Positions 47,387 through 58,537 of a DNA stretch of 64,000 bases are shown here, piece after piece. Position 1 is the stretch's first letter. Each line of letters begins with the position of its first letter. Origin of the DNA: Brachypodium distachyon (lineage: Eukaryota; Streptophyta; Magnoliopsida; Poales; Poaceae); assembly GCF_000005505.3 (NCBI RefSeq), contig NC_016132.3:17102501-17166500 (forward strand), in the 5' to 3' direction. A program made the translations under genes and the position numbers. The notes below the pieces were generated by a model. The model saw only the letters and a program-made list of their open reading frames with translations. It did not search any database and was not told the origin of the DNA.

Positions 47387-47482
47387 GGTTCTTTGATGGA
47401 ATAGGTTTCTTTTGGTCGGTTATACTTTTAGTTTCTCTTAATTAATGGATCGAGCCGGATCTTTTGCCTTCGTTTCAAAAAA
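47387..47482 (+). mobile_element. LINE remnant, right part with 3' tail
   Basis: This continues the LINE interrupted at 30879, starting with the second GGTTC. It ends GATCTTTTGCCTTCGTTTC followed by a short A run, a 3' end typical of plant LINEs. About 16.5 kb of nested gypsy sequence separates the two halves. Confidence 0.7.
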
Positions 47483-47954
47483 CAACTCGGTTAATGCATG
47501 TACTAACATCTTAGGCATGCGTTTCAGTCCACATATATAAATCTCAGAAACTTGAACCATACGTCAACCTCATTGCATCACCGTCCCCCTCTTGCCATTG
47601 ATGTTACTGCTAGAGGCCTGTATTTAACTAAAGTAACTAAGCCTTTAACATCAAATTAATGGGTGCAATTGACTTGAGTGACGATCACAGTTTTTCTCCC
47701 AAAATTCCACCAGCGTTACCTCAGCAGTCAGCATCGATCGAAACCACACCAGAAAACAGCAAAAAGAAAAAAACGCATGGAAAGAGTTTGTTCCAAAAAT
47801 GAGAAAATCAAATCAAACGAAATGACAGTCCAAACTCCTCAACAACTTCACATTCCTGCGTGAAACGATCACGTATTGTGTGTACTGTGTATCCAACGAC
47901 GGTCCATGCATGCGCGAGTCCACGCACGGATGGCCCTGATCTGCTCTGCTCTAC
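47483..47954. other. 3' flank of the DUF761 gene
   Basis: No gene. It probably contains the 3' UTR of the minus-strand DUF761 gene near 47880-47954. Confidence 0.35.
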
Positions 47955-48785
47955 CTAACCCGGTACGTGGCGCGCTAGCTCCCTGGCAGCGGCGGGCCGC
48001 TGCGGCTGCTGCTGCTGCTGCTGCATGCGCAGCTGGCCGTGGAACCACACGATGAACTCGTCGGCGCGCCGGTCTACCAAACCCGCCTCATCGTCTTCTT
48101 CCTCCCGCGCAGCCGGGAACGGCGAGTCCGTGATCCGCACCTGCCTTGGCGCCCCGGCGCCGCTGATCTCAACAACATCGCCTTCTTCTTCTTCGTCGCC
48201 GTCCATGAGATCGTACAGCCTCGTCACCGCTGCCGCCGACCCATGCTCCGGGTCCTCGTCTTGCTGCAGGAGCCGGCGCCGCGACCGGCGGCGCCTGCGG
48301 CGGCGCCTGCTGTGGAGCGGCGTGCTGCTGCAGCTGAACTCCACCTCGCGGGGCCGGTACTCGTACTTGCTGTACACCGCGGCGCCGGGGTCCATGGACC
48401 GGCACGACAGCGACGAAGCTGCTCCGCCGGTGATGCGACCGCCGCCGCTGCGCGGGTACGGGTGCACGTGCACCGCGTCCACGGACCGGCAGGACAGCGC
48501 CGGCGCCGCGAAGCTGCAGTGGCGCATGGAGGAGGACATAGGCGAGAGCAGGTGGTGCAGGTGGACGCCGAGCGCGGCGAGCTTGGGCTGGTGCTTCCCC
48601 AGGCCCCTGGCAAGGACCAGGTGCACGGCCCGCGCCATGCGCCACAGCTTCTTCCCGCTCAATAACGCCGCCGGCGCCGCTGGGCCGTCCTCGCGACGGC
48701 CCACATCGATATCGCCGTCCCCGTCGTGTTGCTCTTCCATGGCCGCCCACTCCTGGTCACTGCCCATCTCGAATCCCCGATTCAT
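47955..48785 (-). CDS. DUF761 domain protein, intronless
   Basis: A single 276-codon exon. The N-terminal half carries KLWRMARAVHLVLARGLGKH and KLAALGVHLHHLLSP, typical of the family's conserved N-terminal block. A basic Arg-rich stretch (about residues 158-171) and an acidic stretch follow. The C-terminal DUF761 signature VDRRADEFIVWFHGQLRMQ precedes a Gln run. DUF761 (cotton-fibre-expressed type) proteins are plant-specific with no established biochemical role. High GC content explains the long shadow frames on the other strand. A TATA-like TTTAAATA lies on minus near 48945-48953, about 160 nt upstream. Confidence 0.9.
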   Translation of the reverse strand: MNRGFEMGSDQEWAAMEEQHDGDGDIDVGRREDGPAAPAALLSGKKLWRMARAVHLVLARGLGKHQPKLAALGVHLHHLLSPMSSSMRHCSFAAPALSCRSVDAVHVHPYPRSGGGRITGGAASSLSCRSMDPGAAVYSKYEYRPREVEFSCSSTPLHSRRRRRRRRSRRRLLQQDEDPEHGSAAAVTRLYDLMDGDEEEEGDVVEISGAGAPRQVRITDSPFPAAREEEDDEAGLVDRRADEFIVWFHGQLRMQQQQQQPQRPAAARELARHVPG

Positions 48786-50046
48786 CGAACTAGCTACCTT
48801 GTCTCCTTTCTCGATTTGGAAAATCCTCCAAGTCCTCCGGGCTCTGCCCTGCCAGAGGTAGCTAGCTTCTGAGTATCTCAGGAAAATGGCAAATCTTTGT
48901 CAATGACGGGATTGGAATATGAAATTAAGGACAGATGTGCCGTGGTATTTAAAGGGACATGCGTTAGCGTACGGCGTGTGTTGTGGCTAGATCACTGGAC
49001 AATTAAACGCCGCAAGGAGAATTATTGGGCCGGGGTGCGACGGCACGATAGTCTTCAAATTGTTCTTTTTGTGCTCAGACGCTTTGCTTCCGCACACGTA
49101 CGACGTGGTCGACCGGCGTTTGTCCTTCCTTCCATGCGAGAGGTTTTCGCTGGCGCTAGGCTATAGGCCTGCTGCGACCCTTGCGTGTCATGCCATGCAT
49201 ATCTGGCTAATCGATCTGCGGAGGTCGGATTAGTAGCTTTTAAACCCGCTTTTTTTGGTGAGCTCGATCGGGTATGCTAACTAAGTGTTTCCACGTTCGC
49301 TCTGAGTGGGGGCTGGAAATCCCACGTTTAGCTTGCTTATGTTTTAGATATCGACGACGTGGTATAGCATAGAGTGACACTTTGACTATCAGTGTTTAAA
49401 GCTAACATAACATCCATACTGAAATATTAAGGAAAGTGTATTTCATGACAGGCATAGTAGCCTGAATGTAGTGTCGTTGTACGTACTGGATCATGTTTGT
49501 ATCTTTTCTGTACTGGTAGTCGATGGTCCACAAACCCAATTGTTTTATTTATCATTATTAGTCACATGTGTTCCAAAATGATAAATATTTAGAAACGGGA
49601 GAAGTACAGGTTAAGACAATTAGGCGCTTTTCGTGTGTTCGTTAGAGCGTAGGTCGACATGAATAAATGGCTAGATCGAAACCGCAATCATGCACTGTAG
49701 ACAAATGGCCATGCTTGGGACCATCAATATATCAGCTTGTGATTGAGAAAACGGCACATGAAGTTTCCACTAACTAGTGTCATTAGTGTCCATACAGCAG
49801 GGGTCATCATGATGAAATCGATGTTGTATTCAAGTGTACTCCAGAAGAGAAAACGAAGAGCCACCGAGACGATTGGATTCTAACATTGAAGGCAGATCTG
49901 CAAAGTATGATCAGTCGGGGATGTCTAATACGAAGTTAGGAACTCCATACGCACCGGCCCCCCTTCGGGATATCATGGTGGTGCAAAACATTAAAAAAAA
50001 ACATGAACATCACGTGTGCACTTAATTTATGGAGAAAATAAAATAT

Positions 50047-50160
50047 TACCTCCGTTTCATAATTCTTGTCGAAATATTAGATGTATCTAGACACTTTTTA
50101 GGGATAGATACATCCTTTTTTGGTCAAATTTGAGACATGAATTATGGAACGGAGGGAGTA
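50047..50160. mobile_element. Stowaway-like MITE
   Basis: TA-flanked, with TACCTCCGTTTCATAATTC at the left and GAATTATGGAACGGAGGGAGTA-type sequence at the right as inverted repeats. It is about 114 bp. The interior (TCTTGTCGAAATATTAGATG) is close to the element at 11283, so the two belong to one family. Confidence 0.92.
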
Positions 50161-51005
50161 AGTGTTATATACTGAATATTTTTATCTCCTTTTCTCACAG
50201 TAAACAAATGTACAAAATGTATTGTCCCTCACGAAAATCTAACATGACCTCTAGCTAGCTAGCTAGCTAGTTTCTGTTTGTCACCCAGGAATTTCACACT
50301 GAACAATCCAGTTCCCAGAAAAAGGATCATATTACCATGAATGCATGATGGCAGAAAAACAGAAAATATGTTGTGCTTTTGCAAGCCAGACATTAGTAAA
50401 AAAATATATTCTTGAAAGGAACATGACAGTAGTAGCAGTATACCGGCCAGTTGTTCTAGATGAAAAAGGTATAATTACACGGTGCCTCTCTCCCTTCCAT
50501 GAATTATTATGAAATAAAAAAGTGGGATTTCGATGTCACCAGCTGGGACTAGGCATGCCGTCGTCACTGTTCATTAATTGGAATGTTTTATGCACTACAG
50601 TTTTATAACAGGGAGGAGTCCATAAGCAGCAGCCGCCGTTGATCGATATCACTGTCCAGGTTTAATGGCGCCCCCTACCCAATTATACACAGCCCATGTC
50701 CACCTCAAACAAACAGCTAATGCCCAACATCACCTGCTAAGAATTCCCCATGGTGTTTAGCGTGTATATTGTACAGTACGCGCGTACGTACTCAAGCAGG
50801 CCCACACACGTGTTTAAGATATTTTTGAGTCGTCGGCACCTGTTAATAGTAGTCTGAATTAACATGCACCATCTGCTCGCGAAAAGATATCCTAGGAAGG
50901 GCACTGTTAATTTGCCCATGGAAGTTGCGTGTGCCACGGCAAAGTGTGGTACGTATACGTACGCGTGACAAGACATTGAAGGAAAAAAAAACAAGATACG
51001 AAGTA

Positions 51006-51120
51006 CTACCTCTCACGTCCTAAATTCTTGACTCAAATTTATCCAAATATGGATGTTCTATTTTTAAAATGTGTTTAGATACATGTATATTTCGACAACA
51101 ATTTAGAATCGAGATTACTT
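51006..51120. mobile_element. Degraded Stowaway-like MITE
   Basis: Left end TACCTCTCACGTCCTAAATTC and right end (on minus) TAATCTCGATTCTAAATTG are weak inverted repeats. Interior ATTTCGACAA and GTTTAGATACATG match the same family. More diverged than the others, so older. Confidence 0.65.
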
Positions 51121-51459
51121 ATTAAAAAATACTGACTACTACTGTAACGGCTGAAGCTACGCAGGAGCTTAATTAGCTGGAACTTTTCCGGGAAACCGAT
51201 GTGACAAAATTAACACGGTACGTAGTCCGTGGTTGGCCTGGGCGTAAACGAAAGGAGGAGGGTGTGTGGTGACCGGTGAGAGATGGATCCTGGGGATAAC
51301 ATGGAGTCGACATCTGGACCCTGGGCAATGGAAAGGCGTCGGCGAAGGCGGGCAGAGGAGGCGAAAAGAAAGCCTTCGTTCGGAAATCAAGGCCCCTGTG
51401 TATATGCCGCCGGATCACAGACGTGGCGCGCATCGTCTTCTACAGACCTGGAGACTGAA

Positions 51460-51670
51460 TACTCTCTCCCTTCCAAAACACAACTCATATAGATTTTTCT
51501 CATTTATTTCCAAACACATCTTATTTTTTTCTTGGTACTCGCACCCGACCAATAACTACTCACATCTATTTATTATTAATTTAATACGAGTAGTCAGGCA
51601 CTAGAAACAAGAATTGTTTTGATCCAAATGTACAAATTTATATGAGTTGTGTTTTGGAACGGAGGGAGTA
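51460..51670. mobile_element. Stowaway-like MITE, long form
   Basis: Left TACTCTCTCCCTTCCAAAAC, then ACAACTCATATAG; right CTATATGAGT-type complement (TATATGAGTTGTGTTTTGG) then AACGGAGGGAGTA. About 211 bp with TA edges; terminal inverted repeats of about 35 bp. Confidence 0.88.
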
Positions 51671-52285
51671 CGCAATTGACCAAGCCCATCAGTTGAAGAA
51701 GTCGCTTAAATAACAACCTCCCGTCGTAATCAAAGCCCGGCCCAGTCCAGTCCAGCCCAGTTTAATTGCTGATTAGGACTTCGCTCTTTCGGAAAAAAAA
51801 AGAATTTGCAAACTAAGTTTAAATCTAGCATTCTCGTGTCGATTTCTTTAAAAGTTTCCCGACTGCACGATCTTATCTGATTTTATTTCACATCTTAGGA
51901 AAAAAATACTTATGCCTTTTCGACTGTTCGTATGCATGCATGAGCTGATGAGCACGCATACACAGCAATACCATGCACCTACATAAATCATGTCTAAATA
52001 TCATCTGTAATCTGAGAGGCATGCAAGAAAGATATAATCAAACACTACCGGCCAGCAGTCAACTTACTACGGAGTAGTACATAGTACGGAGTATATAGTA
52101 AGGTGGTTTGGCATGCATGCGTTAGCGTGTGCTATCAACATATAATTAAGTTGGCGAGCCAGTGCATATATACGATATATATGATGCATGCATGCCCGTG
52201 TCAATTTCTCGATCAATCACACAGGTTAGATATATAATGAAGCCGCCGCCTGCTTGCTCGACACGACCGAACGGTCTTCAATTCG

Positions 52286-53029
52286 TCAGACGTACGGCAG
52301 CGCGCAACCGGCGGCGCCGGCGCCGGCGCGGCCTCCGCCGTTGCAGCACGCGGGTGGCTTATTAACAACCATCCCAGTTCCCCTGCCGGCGCCAGTGTTG
52401 CAGGCTCCGCGTCCGCGGTTCTGGGAGCTCTTGCGGGCGATGTCGCGCATGGAGCTGGCGAGGGAGAGCTTGGGGTTGAGCCGGACGGTGGAATTGAACC
52501 GCTGGCAGAGCGCCGCGTGGGCCTCCACGGCGGCGCGCACGGTGATCATGACGTCCGGGTCACAGCGCTGCTGGCGCTCCTTGACGGCCTCCGTGCAGAG
52601 CCCGCACACGTACTTGCCCTGGAAGTGCTCCCGGACGCGGCCGATGAACGTCGGCGTGCACTCCTCCGCCATCCCGCAGCACTCGCACTGCACGCTCCGC
52701 GCCTCCCCCAGCGGCTCCCCCTGTGTCCACGTGCATCAGCTTTAAATTAATTCGTGTATATGTTCATAATTTCTAAATATTTGTCGTGGTTTTAGTTGAA
52801 GGTACGGAGGGAGTAGAAGCTAGCTATGAGCTATCGAGGTGGTCGTTTGGATGCCATGGTGAATATAATATATTGGTGATCGAGATCTACTACTGATCTT
52901 CTGTACACGCTTTGGCAGTAAAAAAGAAGAAGCGGAAATTAACGCCGTGTAGTAATTAACACACACAAGGGTCAATCCACGAAGATGCTACTATTAGCTA
53001 CTTACCTCTCTAGCCAAGCGCCAAGGCAT
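52286..53029 (-). CDS. DUF1677 protein, 2 exons
   Basis: Exon 1 is 53029-53006 (MPWRLARE), with a perfect donor (GAG before GTAAGTAG). Exon 2 is 52720-52286. The total is 459 nt, 152 aa. The conserved DUF1677 domain has VQCECCGMAEECTPTFIGRV and GKYVCGLCTEAVKERQQRC, Cys pairs that could bind zinc, then a basic NPKLSLASSMRDIARKS segment and a Gly/Ala-rich tail. Plant-specific family of unknown function. Both junctions are phase 0. The ATG context (GGAGATATGCC) is ordinary; it is the first ATG compatible with the splice. A TATA box lies about 235 nt upstream. Confidence 0.9.
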
Positions 53030-53261
53030 ATCTCCCCGTTGCGATCGACGACAGCTGGGCTAGCTAGCCCTCTCGATCACGCGAACCTTCCAAGAGCTTC
53101 CTATTCCTTCCTTGCACTCAAGTGCTTCCTACTGTATATCTCTATCTTAGCTCTTAGCTATATGACCTTCTAACCAAGTGGTTAGCTATCCTGGTCGATC
53201 ACTCGTGCACTCTCGTGTCTGCGACTCTGTGCACATGCCGGCCTATAGCTACCCCCAGGGC

Positions 53262-53271
53262 CTATTTATAG
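53262..53271 (-). promoter_or_regulatory. TATA box of the DUF1677 gene
   Basis: On the minus strand CTATAAATAG is a near-ideal plant TATA box, about 233 nt upstream of the ATG. This predicts a transcription start near 53230 and a 5' UTR of about 200 nt. Confidence 0.7.
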
Positions 53272-54893
53272 GGCACACACGGGCGGAATGCCCGCGCGCG
53301 TTGCGCACACAGTATCGCTTATACACCACAGGAAAACAAAGAAACGCATGCCCTTGTTGCCATGTTGGGGGTGGATCGAACTTGGTTTAATTTGCGGCTC
53401 GTGCATGCCAAGGGGAACGCGTCAGCCTGTCCATCGGCCACGAGCATGCAAGCTGGGCCGATCGAGCAAATGTCATGGGTTCTGATCGGTTACGACTTCA
53501 TCCGTACGTCGTCGCCGGAAAAGTAAGTACGTACGTGCTCGATCAAAATATCCCATATGTATGCGTTTACCCTGGTCCGGTTTTCCTAGGGATAAAAAAT
53601 ACTAATAGTACAGTGTAGATATCTTCAAGCTGTGAAATGGGCAGACCCAGTAAGTTGCACGTACACACATGCTTTGGACTTAACTTTACCTTTCTTTCGT
53701 TTCTTTGCCATCGGTTACAACTGTTGAATGGAGTGAGGTTCAGGATACCGGCGGGCAGGCGACCAGAATGCACGTATATACTGTATCACTCTCTGACTCC
53801 CTGTTGATCTTCTGTGCAAAGACCTGTATATATTACTCTGAACCTCGTTCCTTAACTTCGTTCTTTCTGAATCTTATCAAACAGGTCTGAATCTTTTCCT
53901 GGTTTCTGAATTTGTGATGTCACGGATTACTTTTGAGCTCGTCATTTCATCGATCTGCAGGCAAAGCAAAATGCCCATGCATGGAGAAGATCCTAGCGGG
54001 TTGTCGATCGAGATCGCGCGCCTGTGAGTGGCTCACGGGATGCGCATCGGCCGCGTGATCTTGCCCCTGACAGAGCACCATCGCCTAACCTCATCGCCGG
54101 CGGGACGGCGGGCACTTTCCTTGGATCTTTTGTAGCTTCCTCTCCTTTTTTCCGTGCAGGTGGATGATGTGATGCACGTTACGTCATTCGTTCGTATACT
54201 TCTCTCTAGTATCAGAAGCTTCGTTAGAGCGTACGTCCCGGAGCCCGCCGGGCCGCCGCGCCGATCAGGGCAACAGCAAGCGGTAATAAGCGGTCCTCTA
54301 TTGATGGTGCATGCATGCAGATATATAGACCCTGCAAATTGACAGTTCGTGCCCTGAATTCGCAACCGATGAACACGCATCCATACTCTTCGGAATGTTG
54401 CTCCAGAGTAATCGAGCTTGTCCCAGACGCATGCAGCATGCACCAGCTGATTAGCTCCTGCCTGGAGGAGTTCCACACAAAATTCGAGCAAAACTTGAAA
54501 AATATTACTCCCTCCGATCCATATTACTCGTCAAAATATTACATATATCTGGACGTTTTTTAAACATAGATACGTTCATATAGCAAATTTGAGACAAGTA
54601 TAATATGGATCGGAGGAAGTAATAAACGACAAGTACATTTTCGACCTGAAGTTATACTTATGCTTCATCGATCTTTGGCCAGCTTTCCAACACATGTAAA
54701 TTTCCTATCTATTAATCGGACTACATTATAAAATGAGCCGTTCTGAATGATCACAAAGTGCAAAAGCTCCATGCATAAACTTTTGGACGGAAAAGGACAT
54801 TCAAAAAGATCGGCTGAAAAAGCAAAACCACTTCAAAAAAAAGCTTGCAATCATGTTTCAGGTGATCGTCCATGGTATCTTTTGTTGTCATAT
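53272..54893. other. Intergenic region upstream of the DUF1677 gene
   Basis: No supported gene. Open frames near 54033-54491 are short and lack protein-like features. A Stowaway-like MITE is at 54506-54621. The far end abuts the CACTA element. Confidence 0.4.
54506..54621. mobile_element. Stowaway-like MITE
   Basis: TACTCCCTCCGATCCATATTA on the left is mirrored on the right by TAATATGGATCGGAGGAAGTA. 116 bp, with a TA at each end. Interior TCGTCAAAATATTACATATATCTGG matches the family of the elements at 11283 and 50047. Confidence 0.93.
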
Positions 54894-57800
54894 CACTACT
54901 AGAATCCACAAATTTTCCTAGTGCCAAATATTCTAGATGAAAGCAAAAAAATCTTAGATAAAGGCTTCACCTAGGGACTGCACTAGGGAAAGAACCCTGG
55001 GTATAGTATGGTGGGGAAAGAGGGCTTTACCTAGGGGCATTTTGACACCTCTAGGGAACGTTTCTTTACCTAGAGGCTTGAACTCTAGGAAAAGTTATCA
55101 CATGGCAGCGGTGTGCCAAGGTGTAAAGCTACTGTCCCTAGGGCCAATTTAACTCTAGGGAAAGACACGAGACCAAAATTTTAATCAAATATGCCACATC
55201 ATCATCTTTTCCTAGATGACTTTACCTACTAGGCTCTCAAATAGATTCAAATGGTACCAGAATTCGTATTTTGACCATATATGAATTCGTATTGTCCATA
55301 TTTGAATTCATAATGACCATAGTTCAAATATATTCAAATAGAACCAAAATTAATAACCAATAGGAACATAACACAAAATGTTTAATCAATCTCAACCTTC
55401 ATTCAAATAACATGTTCGCAATCAGTAAGAAGTGTTGTTGCTACAAAAAATAGCCTCATTATTGATCAACGGCTAGTGTTTGCTATGCCAAACAAACATG
55501 ACTCAAGATGTGAACAATTGTCCCAGATGAGTATGCAGCTAGAATCTGCTATGCCAAAAATCTGTGCAAAAGTAGGTTGTATGCAAGACCTGTGCACCTG
55601 AAAATTAGATGACACAAATTTTAGTTGTTTGATGAATACATGTACAAAATTTGAGCAGCATAACAACTATAAATATGAAAACGTGAAGGAGAAATCAACT
55701 ACAACGTGAAACGAGAATGGAAGAACAGAAATGAATACAGGCTTGTTTGTTTCATGAGTGTTTTTATCTTGTTGGTTAACTATTTTTTCCACATCGGAAA
55801 TCATGTTTGAAAAGGAGTTTAAAAGTGGTACTAATTCTGACCTCATACTTATCCATCCATTCAATTGTTCCAAGTCATGCTATTCTGCATAATTGCCAAT
55901 GACCAGAGCCATTGTAGGATTATCAACTTGGTTCAAACATTATTTCTAATTATCAGTGATGCCAAAGTAAACTTCCAGCTCTAGTGTGTGTACCAATGCA
56001 TCGAGTACTAGTAGTAACTAGAAGGACCTGTCAAATATGAGTGCTAGTACTAGTAGTAGAAGGACCTGTACTTAGGCCACGTGTTGGTCTTGAAAATATC
56101 AGTAAAGATACAACTGAAGCTAGAGTGGAGTAGAAAATAATTAAATAATTAAACAGAAAGTACAGAAAAATAGGAGCTGGAGAGTGGAGAGGAAAAGGAG
56201 TCAGGGCCAGTGGTGCTGCAGCCTGTAGCTGGAAAAGTTCTCAGTAGCAGAACAGCGAGGAGGAGAAGCAGAGCAAGGAGAGTATCAGGAGTTCAAGTGT
56301 TAAAGGTAAAAACTTGGAGTTGAGGGGAAAAACTGAATATTTGTTTACTTGTGTGTTGTTCAGATGCTTGAAGAGTGGTTTAGGGGAATCTCTGCTTGAG
56401 TTAATTGTTGTTTTCTGTGGAAACCAAATGAAGTATTTGTTGCTCTAGTCAGGTTTCAGGCCTACAAATAGAAGCCTGATTACTGTAGATGTTTAGATTT
56501 ATCATTAGCTGAGAAAGGAGCAAAGAAGGCAAGATTCAAATGTAAATTCTGTTTTATCCAGTGCGGGAGAGAGTAAAGGTGAACATTTCAGAATTTAAGC
56601 TGCAAAGAAAAACAAGTTTTACAGGGAGAGGGGGAGAGAGAGAGAGAGAGCACGCTATTATGTTCTTGTAATTAATTCATGTCAAGTTTCGGATCATATA
56701 TCCCCATTCCCCACAGACATAAGCACCCATGCACATCACAAAATAGCCATCTCGGGTTTTATTTCAGATGACACTTGGTTTTATTTCAGAACACATACCT
56801 AAACAGAGGAATGATTTTGGTGTTCTTGAGCAACAAGACTGGAGAATGTTGTATGCCATTCAAAATCTGCAAAACAATAGATGTGCTTTGAAATGGCTAC
56901 TTCCTTCTTTCAGTGTCAAACTGAGAAAGATGATTACATACGTGATTTCGGCTGTCATTCAAAATCTGCAATTGCTTAGAAGACATGGTATGCTTGCTTG
57001 ATTGCTCGGTAGCACAAAGGATCAGTTTGTTCTCTATTCATTCAATCTGGCCAGCAAAAGCTTGTATTTCTCTGAAAAAGATGTACAAAATAATTAGGCA
57101 AAGCAAAATAATGCTAAATCGTATAGTTAGCTTTGTCGATGTTGTACATACATCTGAACATCAATCTTCAGAACATTTACTCGTGAATTGCAGGCTTCAC
57201 ACAATTGCTCCTTCAAAATACATACAAGAACAACAATGCATTATCATCTATTTTCTTATCATTGCATCACAAGGTTAATCAGCATCGTGTTTGCACGAAC
57301 AAGGTTTCAGATAGCAAAATATATCAACAATGACAACACATGTACCACAATTGCAGAACAAGGTTTCGCACAAAGAATGCTCCTTCCAATTATAGGACAT
57401 TTAGATAGCACATTTAGCATAGAGAACTAATCAACTAAATCAATTGCTAAAAACATCATGGTTTCACACATCATTCAGATAGCACAACTAGGAGAAAGCA
57501 AATCATTGTTTCAGAGAACCAAATCCAGTAAGAAAGACACCTAGAATAGCAAAGTTCATCAAAAGAACTAATCCTAGAACATGTAGAACATAGAGAGACC
57601 TAGATATATATAGAGAGAAGACTGAGAGGGGGAGAGAGGACAAACCAGAAGGGGTGGCGCACATGGTCCTGTGGCCGTAGAATCAGAGGAAGGCGGTCAC
57701 CACAGGGACTCACTACGAGAAGAAGACGGACCCCGCCTCTGCCGCAGTTCCAGGCGGGTTTCAGGCACGGACACCGCGATCGCATCCTCGTGGCGGCGCA

Positions 57801-58537
57801 CCGATGGTGACAGCGGAGGCGGTAGTGCGGCGGTCCTTGTAGGAAAGGTTCTGGCGGCGCCGGTACGGCAGGGCGGCGCGGGCATGGCGAGGAGGCAAAG
57901 GTATTGCGGGGCTATGGAATGGCGACGCGGCTATGACAGGGAGTCGGGGGTATGGCGCGGCTGAGCAGATATGGAGGGTTGGAGACGGGACGGAGCCGGA
58001 CGGCGCGGCTACGACAGAGAGGCGCCGTGGAGGCGGGGTGGAGCAGGGCGGCGCGGCTATGGCAGGGAGGCGCCGAGGAGGCGGGCGGCGCGGCTACAGC
58101 CAGGAGGCGCCGTGGATGCGGGTTGGAGGCGGGCGGCGCAAGGGGAAAGGAGACCGAGGGGAAAGGAGACAGAGATACAATATTATTTTTTTGAGATGGG
58201 AGAAGGCTCACTTGTTGTCTCGCGCGGGCATAGCTGAAATTTTTCGCTTTGCTCTCTATCACTCAGGTGGGCCTGTGTGAAGCAAAGCGCGCCCATGGAA
58301 AAAAGAGCGCGGGGCTGACTGAAAAGAGAAGAAAAATCACACGTCGGGGGCATCTTCTTCAGATTCTTTACCTAAAGCTCAAATAAACTCTAGGGATACT
58401 TTACCTCACATTTATTTTTGGATGCAAATTCTCCTTACCTAGGGTGTTACTGTTTGCATCTTTACTTTACCTAGAGGAGAGAAATCAGCTCAAGGTAAAA
58501 AGGTTTGCTCTAGGAAAAATTGTGATTTCTAGTAGTG
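54894..58537. mobile_element. Non-autonomous CACTA (En/Spm) DNA transposon
   Basis: Left end CACTACTAGAA and right end TTCTAGTAGTG are the CACTA terminal inverted repeat. Within about 350 bp of each end are many copies of a subterminal motif (TTTACCTAG, or CTAGGGAAAG in reverse), the usual transposase-accessory binding repeats. No transposase ORF is present in 3.6 kb, so it must be moved in trans. The three bases flanking each end (TAT, CCA) do not match, so the expected 3-bp target duplication is not preserved. A GC-rich repeated block lies at 57640-58170. Confidence 0.9.
57950..58140. repeat. GC-rich tandem repeats inside the CACTA element
   Basis: About four degenerate copies of a unit of roughly 35-60 bp containing GGCGCGGCTA(C/T)G and GAGGCGCCG follow each other. 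All three plus frames stay open through them, giving Gly/Arg-rich shadow translations. This is a base-composition effect, not evidence of a gene. Confidence 0.7.

Larger units (their letters stand above)
48786..52285. other. Intergenic region rich in MITEs
   Basis: Contains Stowaway-like MITEs at 50047-50160, 51006-51120 and 51460-51670, and a (CTAG)n run at 50250-50270. No ORF has recognisable protein signal; the frames at 51266-51604 and 51173-51433 overlap a MITE end. Confidence 0.4.

Noticed and set aside
48025..48861. Plus-strand 278-codon ORF over the DUF761 gene
   Set aside because: Longer than the gene itself, but it is antisense to the conserved DUF761 signature and owes its length to GC-rich codons.
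52254..52745. Plus-strand 163-codon ORF over the DUF1677 gene
   Set aside because: Antisense shadow; the Cys-rich DUF1677 motifs and a well-formed TATA box and splice donor support the minus strand.
57912..58280. Several 80-116-codon frames on both strands inside the CACTA element
   Set aside because: All three plus frames are open over the same GC-rich tandem repeats, so open length is not informative.
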